From NCBI RefSeq assembly GCF_001884105.1, contig NZ_MACI01000069.1, positions 62,001 to 126,000 on the forward strand: a stretch of DNA of 64,000 nucleotides, given 5' to 3'. Shown piece after piece: positions 34,241 to 42,576 of the stretch. Below the pieces are notes generated by a model. That model searched no databases and was not told the origin of the DNA. It saw nothing but the letters and a program-made list of their open reading frames with translations. Position 1 is the first letter of the stretch. Every line of letters starts with the position of its first letter. The stretch is from Bacillus luti. GTDB taxonomy: Bacteria; Bacillota; Bacilli; Bacillales; Bacillaceae_G. Made by a program: the position numbers and the translations under genes.

Positions 34241-35287
34241 ATGAAAATTACTAATGTAAAAGTGAAGCGCCGGCAAGTAAAGCTTCATACCCCTTTTAAA
34301 ACAGCACTTCGTACAGTAACAGAAATTGAAAGTATCGATGTGTTTGTTCATACAGATAAAGGGATTATCGGCAAAGGCGCGGCAACTGCAACACCAGTTA
34401 TTACTGGTGACTTTGCAAACGGGATAGAAGAGGCGATTGTAGGACCGATTCGTTCGTGTTTAATTGGCCAAGATATACTTCAATTCCAACAATTATTACA
34501 GCGCATTCAAATGAGTTGCATTGGAAATTCGAGTGCGAAAGCAGCAGTAGATATCGCTTTATACGATGTATATTGCCAATATCAAAATGTGCCATTATAT
34601 GCATTATTAGGCGGGAAGAAAGAGATTCATACAGATATTACAGTGAGTGTGGATGAACCTTTATTTATGGCAAAAGAAGCGAAGAAACATATAGAAAAAG
34701 GATTTCAAACATTAAAGATTAAAGTGGGGAAAGAGGCACATTTAGATTTGGAGCGCATTGAGGCAATTCGAAATGTGGTACCAAAAAATACGACGTTACG
34801 TTTGGATGCGAATCAAGGCTGGAGTCCAAAAGAAGCGGTATCTATCATTAAAGAGATGGAAAATCGTAATTTAAATATTGAATTTATTGAACAACCAGTA
34901 CACGCGAAAGATTGGGATGGGTTAAAGTACGTAAAAGAAAATGTAGGGACGCCAATTATGGCTGATGAAAGTATATTTTCAGCAAGTGATGCATTAAAAC
35001 TCGTTCAAGGAAAATACGCAGATTTAATCAATATTAAATTAATGAAATGTGGTGGCATACGTGAAGCATGGCGTATCGCAGATATTGCAGAAGCAGCTGG
35101 TGTGAAGTGTATGGTGGGCAGTATGATGGAATCTTCACTTTCTGTTAGTGCTGTTGCCCATTTAGCGGCAGCTCATCCTAATATTCATTACTTTGACCTT
35201 GACGCACCACTGTGGTTAATGGAAGATCCTGAAGGAATGTCATATTCTGGTTCAAAGGTAAACCTCCATTCTACAGTGAATATTTAA
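34241..35287 (+). CDS. ykfB: L-Ala-D/L-Glu epimerase (enolase superfamily)
   Basis: A 348-residue muconate-lactonizing subgroup enolase. Catalytic Lys in LKIKVGK, metal ligands in LRLDANQGW, FIEQPV and MADES, and a second Lys in INIKLMKCGG; the substrate-binding end has YFDLDAPLWL. It epimerises L-Ala-D-Glu from recycled peptidoglycan to L-Ala-L-Glu. ATG 34241 is favoured, with an AAAGGA site about 9 bp upstream. It begins the ykfB-ykfC-peptide-binding-protein operon. Confidence 0.92.
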   Translation: MKITNVKVKRRQVKLHTPFKTALRTVTEIESIDVFVHTDKGIIGKGAATATPVITGDFANGIEEAIVGPIRSCLIGQDILQFQQLLQRIQMSCIGNSSAKAAVDIALYDVYCQYQNVPLYALLGGKKEIHTDITVSVDEPLFMAKEAKKHIEKGFQTLKIKVGKEAHLDLERIEAIRNVVPKNTTLRLDANQGWSPKEAVSIIKEMENRNLNIEFIEQPVHAKDWDGLKYVKENVGTPIMADESIFSASDALKLVQGKYADLINIKLMKCGGIREAWRIADIAEAAGVKCMVGSMMESSLSVSAVAHLAAAHPNIHYFDLDAPLWLMEDPEGMSYSGSKVNLHSTVNI

Positions 35288-35334
35288 TCTTAGAAGAAGT
35301 GAAAAATTAACTATCTTTTAAGGGGGATATATAT

Positions 35335-36336
35335 ATGAAAAAAGTAGGAACTGTATTTTTAACAACTTTATTTATATTTTCATCGTTTACATCGGTAAAT
35401 GCGGAAGAAAAGAAGGATCGTAAAGCATTTATAGATGTATCAGCAGCTACTCTTTGGACTGCGCCTGATTCATTACGACCAATTGATACACCAAGCGCAA
35501 CAAATCCAGTTGAGTTGTGGAAGTGGACGAAATCAATGACGCTTGATGAGAAACTATGGTTAACAAGTGCTAATAAATTAGAAACGCAAGCACTACTTGG
35601 TCAAGAAGTAACTGTTATTGATAAGAGAGGTGACTGGGCGAAAGTGTTAGTCCATGGTCAGCCAACACCACGAAACGAAGAAGGTTATCCGGGATGGATG
35701 CCTGAAAAACAATTAACGTATAATCAGGAATTTGCAGATAAAACAAATGAACCTTTCGTATTAGTAACGAAACCGACAGCCATTTTATATATTAATCCTT
35801 CTGAAAAACATAAATCGCTGGAAGTTAGCTATAATACACGTTTGCCGCTACTTAGTGAAGATGCAATTTCATATCGCGTATTATTGCCAAATGGTCAGAA
35901 GGCGTGGCTACGGAAAAATGATGGAACGGTTTATCGTTCTCAAAATACTATTCCGGCTCCGATGGCCGATGATTTAATAAACACAGGAAAAATGTTTTTA
36001 GGATTACCTTATATATGGGCTGGTACAAGTGGTTTTGGATTTGATTGTTCCGGATTTACACATACGATTTATAAATCACACGGTATTACAATTCCGCGAG
36101 ATTCTGGACCGCAATCAAAAGCTGGAGTTGCAGTTGATAAAGAAAACTTGCAAAAGGGAGACTTAATCTTCTTTGCTCATAATCAAGGGAAAGGTAGTGT
36201 TCATCACGTTGGCATGTATATTGGTGATGGAAATATGATTCATTCTCCAAAAGCTGAAAGATCGGTAGAAATTATACCGCTAAATACACCAGGATATATA
36301 GAAGAATTCGCTGGTGCACGTCGTTACTTACCTTAA
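35335..36336 (+). CDS. ykfC: Gamma-D-glutamyl-L-diamino acid endopeptidase (NlpC/P60)
   Basis: A 333-residue secreted cysteine peptidase. Signal peptide to VNA-EEK; two bacterial SH3 domains (residues about 60-130 and 140-205, e.g. GDWAKVLVHGQ and YRVLLPNGQKAWLRK); C-terminal NlpC/P60 domain with the nucleophile in FGFDCSGFTHTIY and the His in VHHVGMYIGDG. B. cereus YkfC is structurally known and cleaves free murein peptides with N-terminal L-Ala, feeding the epimerase encoded just upstream. Confidence 0.93.
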   Translation: MKKVGTVFLTTLFIFSSFTSVNAEEKKDRKAFIDVSAATLWTAPDSLRPIDTPSATNPVELWKWTKSMTLDEKLWLTSANKLETQALLGQEVTVIDKRGDWAKVLVHGQPTPRNEEGYPGWMPEKQLTYNQEFADKTNEPFVLVTKPTAILYINPSEKHKSLEVSYNTRLPLLSEDAISYRVLLPNGQKAWLRKNDGTVYRSQNTIPAPMADDLINTGKMFLGLPYIWAGTSGFGFDCSGFTHTIYKSHGITIPRDSGPQSKAGVAVDKENLQKGDLIFFAHNQGKGSVHHVGMYIGDGNMIHSPKAERSVEIIPLNTPGYIEEFAGARRYLP

Positions 36337-36356
36337 AACATAGAGGGGGTTTTTAG

Positions 36357-37979
36357 ATGAAAAAGGTTGTTCGCTACTCATTAGTTAGTACTCTATTAGT
36401 TTCTTCATTTTTAGTTGGCTGTGCAAAAGAAAAAACAGCTACAAAACCGAAAGATGAGAAGAAAGTATTACAGCTACTAGAAACAGGTGAAATTCCATCA
36501 CTAAATTCAGGTAAAGTAACAGATGCGGTATCGTTTAACGTATTAAATAACGTAATGGAAGGGCTATTCCGCTTATCAAAAAATGATGAAGTGATCCAGG
36601 CAGGGGCGCAAAAATATGAAGTGAGTAAAGATGGAAAGACATATACGTTCTACTTACGTGACGCAAAATGGTCTAATGGAGATCCAGTAACCTCTCATGA
36701 TTATGTATACGCTTGGAAGCAACTGATTAACCCAGACACTGCTTCTCAATATGCATATATTGCGTATGATGTAAAAAATGCAGAGAAAATAAATAAAAAA
36801 CAACTAGGACTAGATGAGTTAGGAGTAAAAGCAAAGGATGATAAAACATTCGTTGTAGAGCTAGAACATCCTGTACCGTATTTTACGAAGCTACTCATTT
36901 TACCATCCTTCTATCCAATTAATGAAAAGTATGCGAAAGAGCAAGGTGATAAATACGGATTAGAAGCGAACAAAACGATATACAATGGGCCATTTACATT
37001 ATCAGAGTGGAAGCATGAAGCTAGTTTTACAATGAAGAAAAATGATAAGTATTGGGATAAAAAAGAAGTGAAATTAGATGAAGTCAACTATCAAATTGTA
37101 AAAGAAATTTCAACTTCGGTAAATTTATATGAAACAGATAAAGTTGATAGAGCGGTCATATCTACAGAATTTGTAGATAAATATAAAACGAATAAAGAAC
37201 TAAAACAATATACAGATCCGGTTATGTACTTCTTCCGTTTTAATGAAAATGTACCGATTCTTAAAAATAAAAATGCACGCCTTGCGCTGAGTACAGTGTT
37301 TGATAAGAAAGGCCTCGCAACTTCATTTTTAAACGATGGCTCGATAGCTGCAAACTACTACGTACCAAAAGGATTTTTAAAGGGACCAGATAAGAAAGAT
37401 TTTAGAAGTACAGCAGGTGAGTTTAATAAGACAGATGTAAAGCTGGCTAAGGAGTATTGGGAAAAAGCAAAACAAGAGACAGGCACGAATGAAGTGACGT
37501 TAGAACTATTAAACTATGACCTAGAAAACTTTAAAAAAGTAGGAGAATACATTAAAGAGCAGCTTGAGAAAAATTTACCAGGCTTAAAAGTAAATGTGAA
37601 ATTGCAGCCGCATACTCAAAAACTAGCACTTGAGAAGAAGAAAGAGTATGAAATGTCATTATCACGTTGGTTACCTGATTATCCAGATCCAATGACTTAC
37701 TTAGAAGTGTTCCTTTCTGGAAGTAGTGTGAATAATACCGGATATGCAAATCCGGAATATGATGCGTTAATTAAAAAGATTAAAACAGAACTGGGTAATG
37801 ATGAAAAAGCACGCTGGAAAGCACTGCAAGATGCTGAAAAAATACTATTGAATGATGCAGTAATTGCACCGGTATTCCAGCGCGGGTTATCTTACTTGCA
37901 AAAACCTTACGTGAAAGATTTATACGTACATCAATTCGGTCCAGCAACAAGTTTGAAGTGGGCAGATGTACAAAAATAA
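36357..37979 (+). CDS. Oligopeptide ABC transporter substrate-binding lipoprotein (OppA/DppE type)
   Basis: A 540-residue lipoprotein with a lipobox at LVGCAKE (Cys near 22). Family 5 solute-binding domain: YTFYLRDAKWSNGDPVTSHDYVYAW, NGPFTLSEWKHEASF and a C-terminal RWLPDYPDPMTYLEVFLSG typical of OppA/MppA-like proteins. It lies 20 bp after ykfC. In B. subtilis the dpp transporter genes precede ykfABCD, so this protein probably captures murein tripeptides or related peptides. No permease genes are in the window. Confidence 0.9.
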   Translation: MKKVVRYSLVSTLLVSSFLVGCAKEKTATKPKDEKKVLQLLETGEIPSLNSGKVTDAVSFNVLNNVMEGLFRLSKNDEVIQAGAQKYEVSKDGKTYTFYLRDAKWSNGDPVTSHDYVYAWKQLINPDTASQYAYIAYDVKNAEKINKKQLGLDELGVKAKDDKTFVVELEHPVPYFTKLLILPSFYPINEKYAKEQGDKYGLEANKTIYNGPFTLSEWKHEASFTMKKNDKYWDKKEVKLDEVNYQIVKEISTSVNLYETDKVDRAVISTEFVDKYKTNKELKQYTDPVMYFFRFNENVPILKNKNARLALSTVFDKKGLATSFLNDGSIAANYYVPKGFLKGPDKKDFRSTAGEFNKTDVKLAKEYWEKAKQETGTNEVTLELLNYDLENFKKVGEYIKEQLEKNLPGLKVNVKLQPHTQKLALEKKKEYEMSLSRWLPDYPDPMTYLEVFLSGSSVNNTGYANPEYDALIKKIKTELGNDEKARWKALQDAEKILLNDAVIAPVFQRGLSYLQKPYVKDLYVHQFGPATSLKWADVQK

Positions 37980-37989
37980 AGGAATGGAG

Positions 37990-38024
37990 AAACAGATTTC
38001 ACACGTGTGATAGTCTGTTTTTTC
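37990..38024 (+). terminator. Terminator of the ykf operon
   Basis: AAACAGA.TTCACACGTGTGA.TCTGTTTTTTC. Confidence 0.8.
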
Positions 38025-38258
38025 TTTTATATTCAAATGAATTATAGACATTTATTATGTTTTTTCATCTTTGAAAAATAAAATTATTACTAAAATTCCA
38101 GTGTGAAATGTATGTAGAATCTTGTATAATTAACGTGTTTCTATGGAAACATTTTCTTGCGCTATTTATATAGGGTTTAATAGAACAAGGAAAGAAATAC
38201 ATACATGTATATAATAGATAAATAGAATGGAACATGTATAGAGAAAAAGGAGAAAAAA

Positions 38259-38318
38259 ATGACGTGTCAAAAACAAGGGTTACAATGTAATAGCGAGAGA
38301 AAGAGGAATAGACGATGA
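38259..38318 (+). CDS. 19-residue leader ORF coupled to dltD
   Basis: An AAGGAG site 7 bp upstream drives an ATG opening MTCQKQGLQCNSERKRNRR. Its TGA overlaps the dltD ATG (ATGA), so termination here would place ribosomes at the dltD start. The peptide is strongly basic with two Cys. It could be a regulatory leader peptide or a remnant; expression is not shown. Confidence 0.5.
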   Translation: MTCQKQGLQCNSERKRNRR

Positions 38319-39496
38319 AGATGAAGCATGCTTTTGGTCCGATTATTATAGCATGTCTACTCTTTTTTATTGTCGTGCTTATTCCATCTAAAAGTTTCGT
38401 ATCACTTATTAGCGATAAGAAAGTTGAAGATGCAGCAACTTCCTTACAAAAAGAAAAATTACAAAGTGTTTTCTTACAGCAAAAAATGTTAGAGAATTCG
38501 CAGTATTTACCGATGTACGGTTCATCAGAATTTTTACGAATGGATGCATACCATCCGTCTAATTATTTTAAAGTAAATCCAGCAGGTTTTACACCTTATT
38601 TAATTGGAATTGGTGGTACACAAAGTTTAGCTCATATATTAAATATGACGTCTACAATGGATGAGTTAGAAGGTAAAAAGGTAGTCTTTGTTCTATCACC
38701 ACAGTGGTTTACAAAGACAGGGGTATCACAAGGGGATTTCACTAACAATTTCTCAAAGCAACAAGCATATCATTTTATTTTTAATGATGAGATAAATCCT
38801 GAAATGAAGAAAAAAATTGCGAAACGTTTACTAGATTATAAAGTTGTTCGTAAAGATGATATATTAAGAAACTCATTAGAAGGTATTGTATATAATGACA
38901 CAAAACATAACATAAAGGCAGGGATAGTTAAACCACTCGCTTATATGCATCGAAACATTTTAGATCATAGGGATTTGTTTAATTCCTTATTTAAGATTGA
39001 ACCGATGAAAGAAAAAACAAATATGGGACTACGTTCACTATCTTGGGAAGATGCACGTCAACATGCAGAACAAGAAGGGAAAGCTGAGTCTACTACAAAT
39101 ACATTCGGAATTGAAAACCCGTATTACTATAAACATAATTTTAAGAAAAAATTAAAAGGGCTAAAAAACTTTAGAGCAAATGAATCGTATGATGAATCAC
39201 CAGAATATGATGACTTACAAATTGTTTTAGATCTTTTCAAAGAAAAAAATGTCGAACCACTCTTTGTTTCTGTTCCTGTAAATGGACCTTGGTATGATTA
39301 TGCTGGGTTCCCGAAAGAACGCCGTGATGTGTATTATAATAAGGTTCGCGCGCAAGTTGAAAAAGCAGGATATCCAGTAGTTGATTTTTCTGGCCATGAA
39401 TATGATAAGTATTTCTTAAAAGATACAATTCATTTAGGTTGGAAAGGTTGGATTTACTTTGATGAAGCGGTACAGAAGTTTTATGCTGAGAAATAA
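38315..39496 (+). CDS. dltD: DltD-like protein (lipoteichoic acid D-alanylation)
   Basis: A 393-residue protein with an N-terminal membrane anchor (FGPIIIACLLFFIVVLIP) and an SGNH-hydrolase-like outer domain. The catalytic Ser lies in MYGSSEFLRMDAYHP and the Asp/His pair in LKDTIHLGWKGW; PQWFTKTGV and VPVNGPWYDYAGFP are DltD landmarks. DltD passes D-alanine to teichoic acids outside the membrane. dltA, dltB and dltC are not adjacent, so this is either a second copy or a relocated gene. Confidence 0.85.
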   Translation: MKMKHAFGPIIIACLLFFIVVLIPSKSFVSLISDKKVEDAATSLQKEKLQSVFLQQKMLENSQYLPMYGSSEFLRMDAYHPSNYFKVNPAGFTPYLIGIGGTQSLAHILNMTSTMDELEGKKVVFVLSPQWFTKTGVSQGDFTNNFSKQQAYHFIFNDEINPEMKKKIAKRLLDYKVVRKDDILRNSLEGIVYNDTKHNIKAGIVKPLAYMHRNILDHRDLFNSLFKIEPMKEKTNMGLRSLSWEDARQHAEQEGKAESTTNTFGIENPYYYKHNFKKKLKGLKNFRANESYDESPEYDDLQIVLDLFKEKNVEPLFVSVPVNGPWYDYAGFPKERRDVYYNKVRAQVEKAGYPVVDFSGHEYDKYFLKDTIHLGWKGWIYFDEAVQKFYAEK

Positions 39497-39500
39497 AGTA

Positions 39501-39538
39501 GAGAAACCGGAATGGCTATTAGCCGTTCCGGTTTCTTA
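39501..39538. terminator. Hairpin between convergent genes
   Basis: GAGAAACCGGAA.GGC / GCC.TTCCGGTTTCT; strong stem, weak T run. Confidence 0.6.
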
Positions 39539-39760
39539 GTATAGAGGATTTTGGTGTGGGCAATTCGGAAATGCATGTATATCTTGAATTTGTCTAAAAT
39601 CATAATGTTTCATTGCGAACTGAGCTTGGTACAGGTATTCATACACATATAATTGACCATCATGCGCTGAACATAATACACCAGAAGTTCCTTGCCCATT
39701 GATGAAGGAAATACCGATAGGGCGTCCGATTAAGTATTGTATTTTTTGCTGCCAATGCAT
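39536..39760 (-). CDS. Small conserved hypothetical protein (74 aa)
   Basis: A compact protein with the segment IGRPIGISFINGQGTSGVLCSAHDGQLYVYEYLY, a run of beta strands separated by glycine turns that could form a small barrel of the SH3/Sm type; that is an inference. The C-terminus is FPNCPHQNPLY. A GGAG site lies upstream, somewhat far (about 10 bp). Function unknown. Confidence 0.6.
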   Translation of the reverse strand: MHWQQKIQYLIGRPIGISFINGQGTSGVLCSAHDGQLYVYEYLYQAQFAMKHYDFRQIQDIHAFPNCPHQNPLY

Positions 39761-39908
39761 AGGGGAATCACTCCTTTTTGAGATAATATACGAAATGAAT
39801 GAGTGAATTGTTGCTTATCCACGTAAATCTTAAGTTGGAGGTTTTTTATGTAATTTCTAGAAGTTATATATGAATCGGTTATAAGTGTGAACGAGGAAGG
39901 AATGAATT

Positions 39909-40397
39909 ATGGAGAAAGAAAGTATTTTGGAAGAAAAGTTAAGTTTAATAGAATGGTGTCAAATATTTAAGTGTGTAACTCATGATGTATGGTTTGAATC
40001 TTTTAGAAAAGGTTCATGGGGAATTGCAGATGTGATTTCACATTTTATCGTTTGGGATGAATTTGTAATGAAGTATCGAATTCCTTAATTTATTAGTACT
40101 CAATCAGTACCTCACATTCCAACAGATGTAGAAGAAATGAATAAGAGTGCAATGATATACGCGAGATCAGGTATTTCAAGAGAAGAACTTATTAACCAAT
40201 TTAGCTATACTCGTAAACAATTAGTAGACGAAATTGAGCGAATTCCTGCCTATAATTTTCATAATACATTTCAAATTGGTACTAAAAAAGTGAGACTAGA
40301 TCATTATTTTTCATCACTCATTCAACATGACTTAAAGCATAAAGAAGAAATAATACAATTTCTAATATATAATCAAGCATATAATAAAAACCGCTAA
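39909..40397 (+). pseudogene. DinB-family protein, in-frame TAA at codon 60
   Basis: An ATG at 39909 opens MEKESILEEKLSLIEW... with the DinB-like segment SWGIADVISHFIVWDEFVMKYRIP, then a TAA (40086-40088). The same frame continues immediately with FISTQSVPHIPTDVEEMNKSA... and keeps the C-terminal metal-type motif FSSLIQHDLKHKEEI to 40397. One base change (TAA to TAT or TAC, Tyr) would restore a 162-residue protein. Reinitiation at ATG 40137 would lose the first helices of the four-helix bundle. Confidence 0.8.
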
Positions 40398-40425
40398 CAT
40401 TCTTAATGAATGTTAGCGGTTTTTA
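40386..40425. terminator. Bidirectional terminator
   Basis: AAAAACCGCTAACATTC / GAATGTTAGCGGTTTTTA, perfect 17-bp stem. Confidence 0.9.
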
Positions 40426-40433
40426 TTATATTT

Positions 40434-41039
40434 TTAAGCAAGATTTTTACGTTTTTTTGTCCATTTTTTGATGACGAAGTATAAAAGAATAAGTATGATG
40501 CCACCAATTGCGAACGATTTCACATACGGTCCAGCAATATCGTTAATATTCTCCCAGTTTTCTCCTAGTTTTTCACCTAAATAAATGAAAATGATTGACC
40601 AAGGAATTATCGCAAGTGCTGTTAATGTAGTGAAACGTAGCAATGGCATTTTTGTAATACCAGCAGGAATTGAAATCGCATGACGCACTACTGGAATGAA
40701 GCGCGCTGTGAAAATTACGCCAGTTCCATAACGATTAAACCAATCTTCAGCAGCATCGATTTGTTTTTTATGAATGAAAATATATTTTCCGTAACGTTCT
40801 AATACAGGGCGACCACCGTATCGGCCAATCCAATAAATAAAGACTTGGGCAATAACACCGCCAATTGTACCGAATACAACTGCACCTACAAATGAGATAC
40901 TTCCATTTGATACTAAGTATCCAGCATAAGCGAGGACAATTTCACTCGGGATAATTTCAATCATTAATCCAAGCATAATGCCCCAATAACCTAATCCTTC
41001 AAAAAACGTTAATACGGAATGAATAAAACTACTTAACAT
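40434..41039 (-). CDS. DedA family membrane protein
   Basis: A 201-residue integral membrane protein of the DedA/SNARE-associated family: IEIIPSEIVLAYAGYL, FGTIGGVIAQVFIYWIGRYGGRPVLERYG, and the hallmark FTARFIPVVRHAISIPAGITKMPLLRF. The polytopic C-terminus ends in a basic tail KKWTKKRKNLA. DedA proteins are thought to flip lipid carriers such as undecaprenyl phosphate or phospholipids, and affect envelope stress tolerance. A GAAGGTG site precedes the ATG. Confidence 0.9.
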   Translation of the reverse strand: MLSSFIHSVLTFFEGLGYWGIMLGLMIEIIPSEIVLAYAGYLVSNGSISFVGAVVFGTIGGVIAQVFIYWIGRYGGRPVLERYGKYIFIHKKQIDAAEDWFNRYGTGVIFTARFIPVVRHAISIPAGITKMPLLRFTTLTALAIIPWSIIFIYLGEKLGENWENINDIAGPYVKSFAIGGIILILLYFVIKKWTKKRKNLA

Positions 41040-41315
41040 TGTTGCACCTTCTAGTTCATGAATTTTTGCATAGACATCCCTTTTAATTAACTATGTAAAA
41101 GGTTTACTATATGTAGATTATACCTTATTTACATAGGGGATTGCTATTTCAATTCTTTTATGTCTCATATAAGTAATATTGTAAAGGATATTAGCCCAGT
41201 TTTCATGAAGAGAAAATGAAAAGATTGTTAAAAATTTCTCATATATTAATGATAATAAACTGAAAATTAAGTATAATAATGTGAGCTTTTATTTATAAAA
41301 ATAGGAGGAGAATAC

Positions 41316-42431
41316 ATGCAAATTAATGATCCGATTTATGGAACAATCTCTATTCGTGATAGAGATATCCTTCGATTAATAGATACAAAAGCATTTCAAA
41401 GGTTGGCGTGTATTAAACAACAAGGACATACATACTTTGTACACGAAAACGCAATACATACGAGGAAAGAGCATTCAATAGGTGTATATGTATTAGTAAA
41501 TAAAGTGATAGAACATCTTACAGATATTGGTGACATTTGTTTGTCAGAATACGAGAGGAAATTATTATCTGTTGTAGCTCTCCTACACGATGTTGGACAT
41601 GGTCCATATTCACATTGCTTTCAACAAATATCAGGTGAAGATCATGGTGATTGGACTGTACGAATCATTCAAGAGGATGAAGAAATACGCATGATTTTAA
41701 ATCAGACATGTGGATTATTAGATGATGTAACGAAAGCTTTAACAGAAGATGGAGTTTTTCAAATTATAGATGAACTATTATTTAATTCATTAGGAATGGA
41801 TCAATTAGATTTTTGGAATAGAGATTTATATTACTCATCGCTTGAATTAGAAGGTTTACGGATAGAAGAATTGATTACTTATATGCGTTTCGTTAACGGT
41901 AAACTTGTAATTGAAGAACTAGGAATCCCTTTAATCGAACAACTAATGAAAATGAAAGAAGGGCTTTATCATAATGGATTTGGCAACCCGTTTGTGATAG
42001 GTAAAGACTTATTGTTGCAAAAGATTTTTAAAAAGATAGAAGAGAAAAGTCTTTCTTTCTATACGCCTGAGCTTCAAAACTTCTTTTATGAAAGAGAGAA
42101 GTTAGCAGTAGAGGATTTTCTTCCGTTACATGATGGAATAATTTTCAATGAATTAAAGTGTTTTGAAAAATCAAACGACGTAGAAATAGCAGCATTAATC
42201 CAGCTATATTATTCGGCAACTAAAAGTTTAGCATTTGAAAAAGGAACAGAGGGTGATTTTCATAAGAAAAATAGCAGCTTAGCGGTAATCACCGAAAAAA
42301 AGGCTTACAGTTCATATGTAGGTGGTATTTATGTTTATAGTGAGGGAGAGTTAGAGGATATTATAGAAAAATCACCTTTCATTCGAGAGATAGTAAGATT
42401 ACCTACAAAAGAATATGCCTATTCAATTTGA
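41316..42431 (+). CDS. HD-domain phosphohydrolase (dNTPase/SAMHD1-like)
   Basis: A 371-residue HD-superfamily hydrolase. Metal ligands appear in order: HTRKEHSIGVYVL, VALLHDVGHGPYSHCF, then MDQLDFWNRDLYYSSL, which corresponds to the D-x-L-D-x-x-x-R-D-x-x-Y box of dGTPase/SAMHD1 relatives. The start DPIYGTISIRDRDILRLIDTKAFQRLACIKQQG is the family's usual opening. Probable nucleotide triphosphohydrolase. It directly precedes a second, SpoT-like HD gene. AGGAGG site before the ATG. Confidence 0.85.
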   Translation: MQINDPIYGTISIRDRDILRLIDTKAFQRLACIKQQGHTYFVHENAIHTRKEHSIGVYVLVNKVIEHLTDIGDICLSEYERKLLSVVALLHDVGHGPYSHCFQQISGEDHGDWTVRIIQEDEEIRMILNQTCGLLDDVTKALTEDGVFQIIDELLFNSLGMDQLDFWNRDLYYSSLELEGLRIEELITYMRFVNGKLVIEELGIPLIEQLMKMKEGLYHNGFGNPFVIGKDLLLQKIFKKIEEKSLSFYTPELQNFFYEREKLAVEDFLPLHDGIIFNELKCFEKSNDVEIAALIQLYYSATKSLAFEKGTEGDFHKKNSSLAVITEKKAYSSYVGGIYVYSEGELEDIIEKSPFIREIVRLPTKEYAYSI

Positions 42432-42474
42432 GTTTATTTAGGTATTTCTAAATGTTTCGCGAGGAGTGAACAAT

Positions 42475-42558
42475 ATGAAAATTCCCTTATCACTTAGACA
42501 GGTACTTCACTTTCAAATAACGAATTATAATGTTAATAAAATTTTTATTGAAACTTAA
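42475..42558 (+). CDS. Possible 27-residue small ORF between the two HD genes
   Basis: GAGGAG 8 bp before an ATG that encodes MKIPLSLRQVLHFQITNYNV..., ending 19 bp before the Rel-like gene. The ribosome site is as good as those of real genes here, so translation is plausible; no similarity recognised. Confidence 0.4.
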   Translation: MKIPLSLRQVLHFQITNYNVNKIFIET

Positions 42559-42576
42559 CGTGATGAAGGTGAAAAT

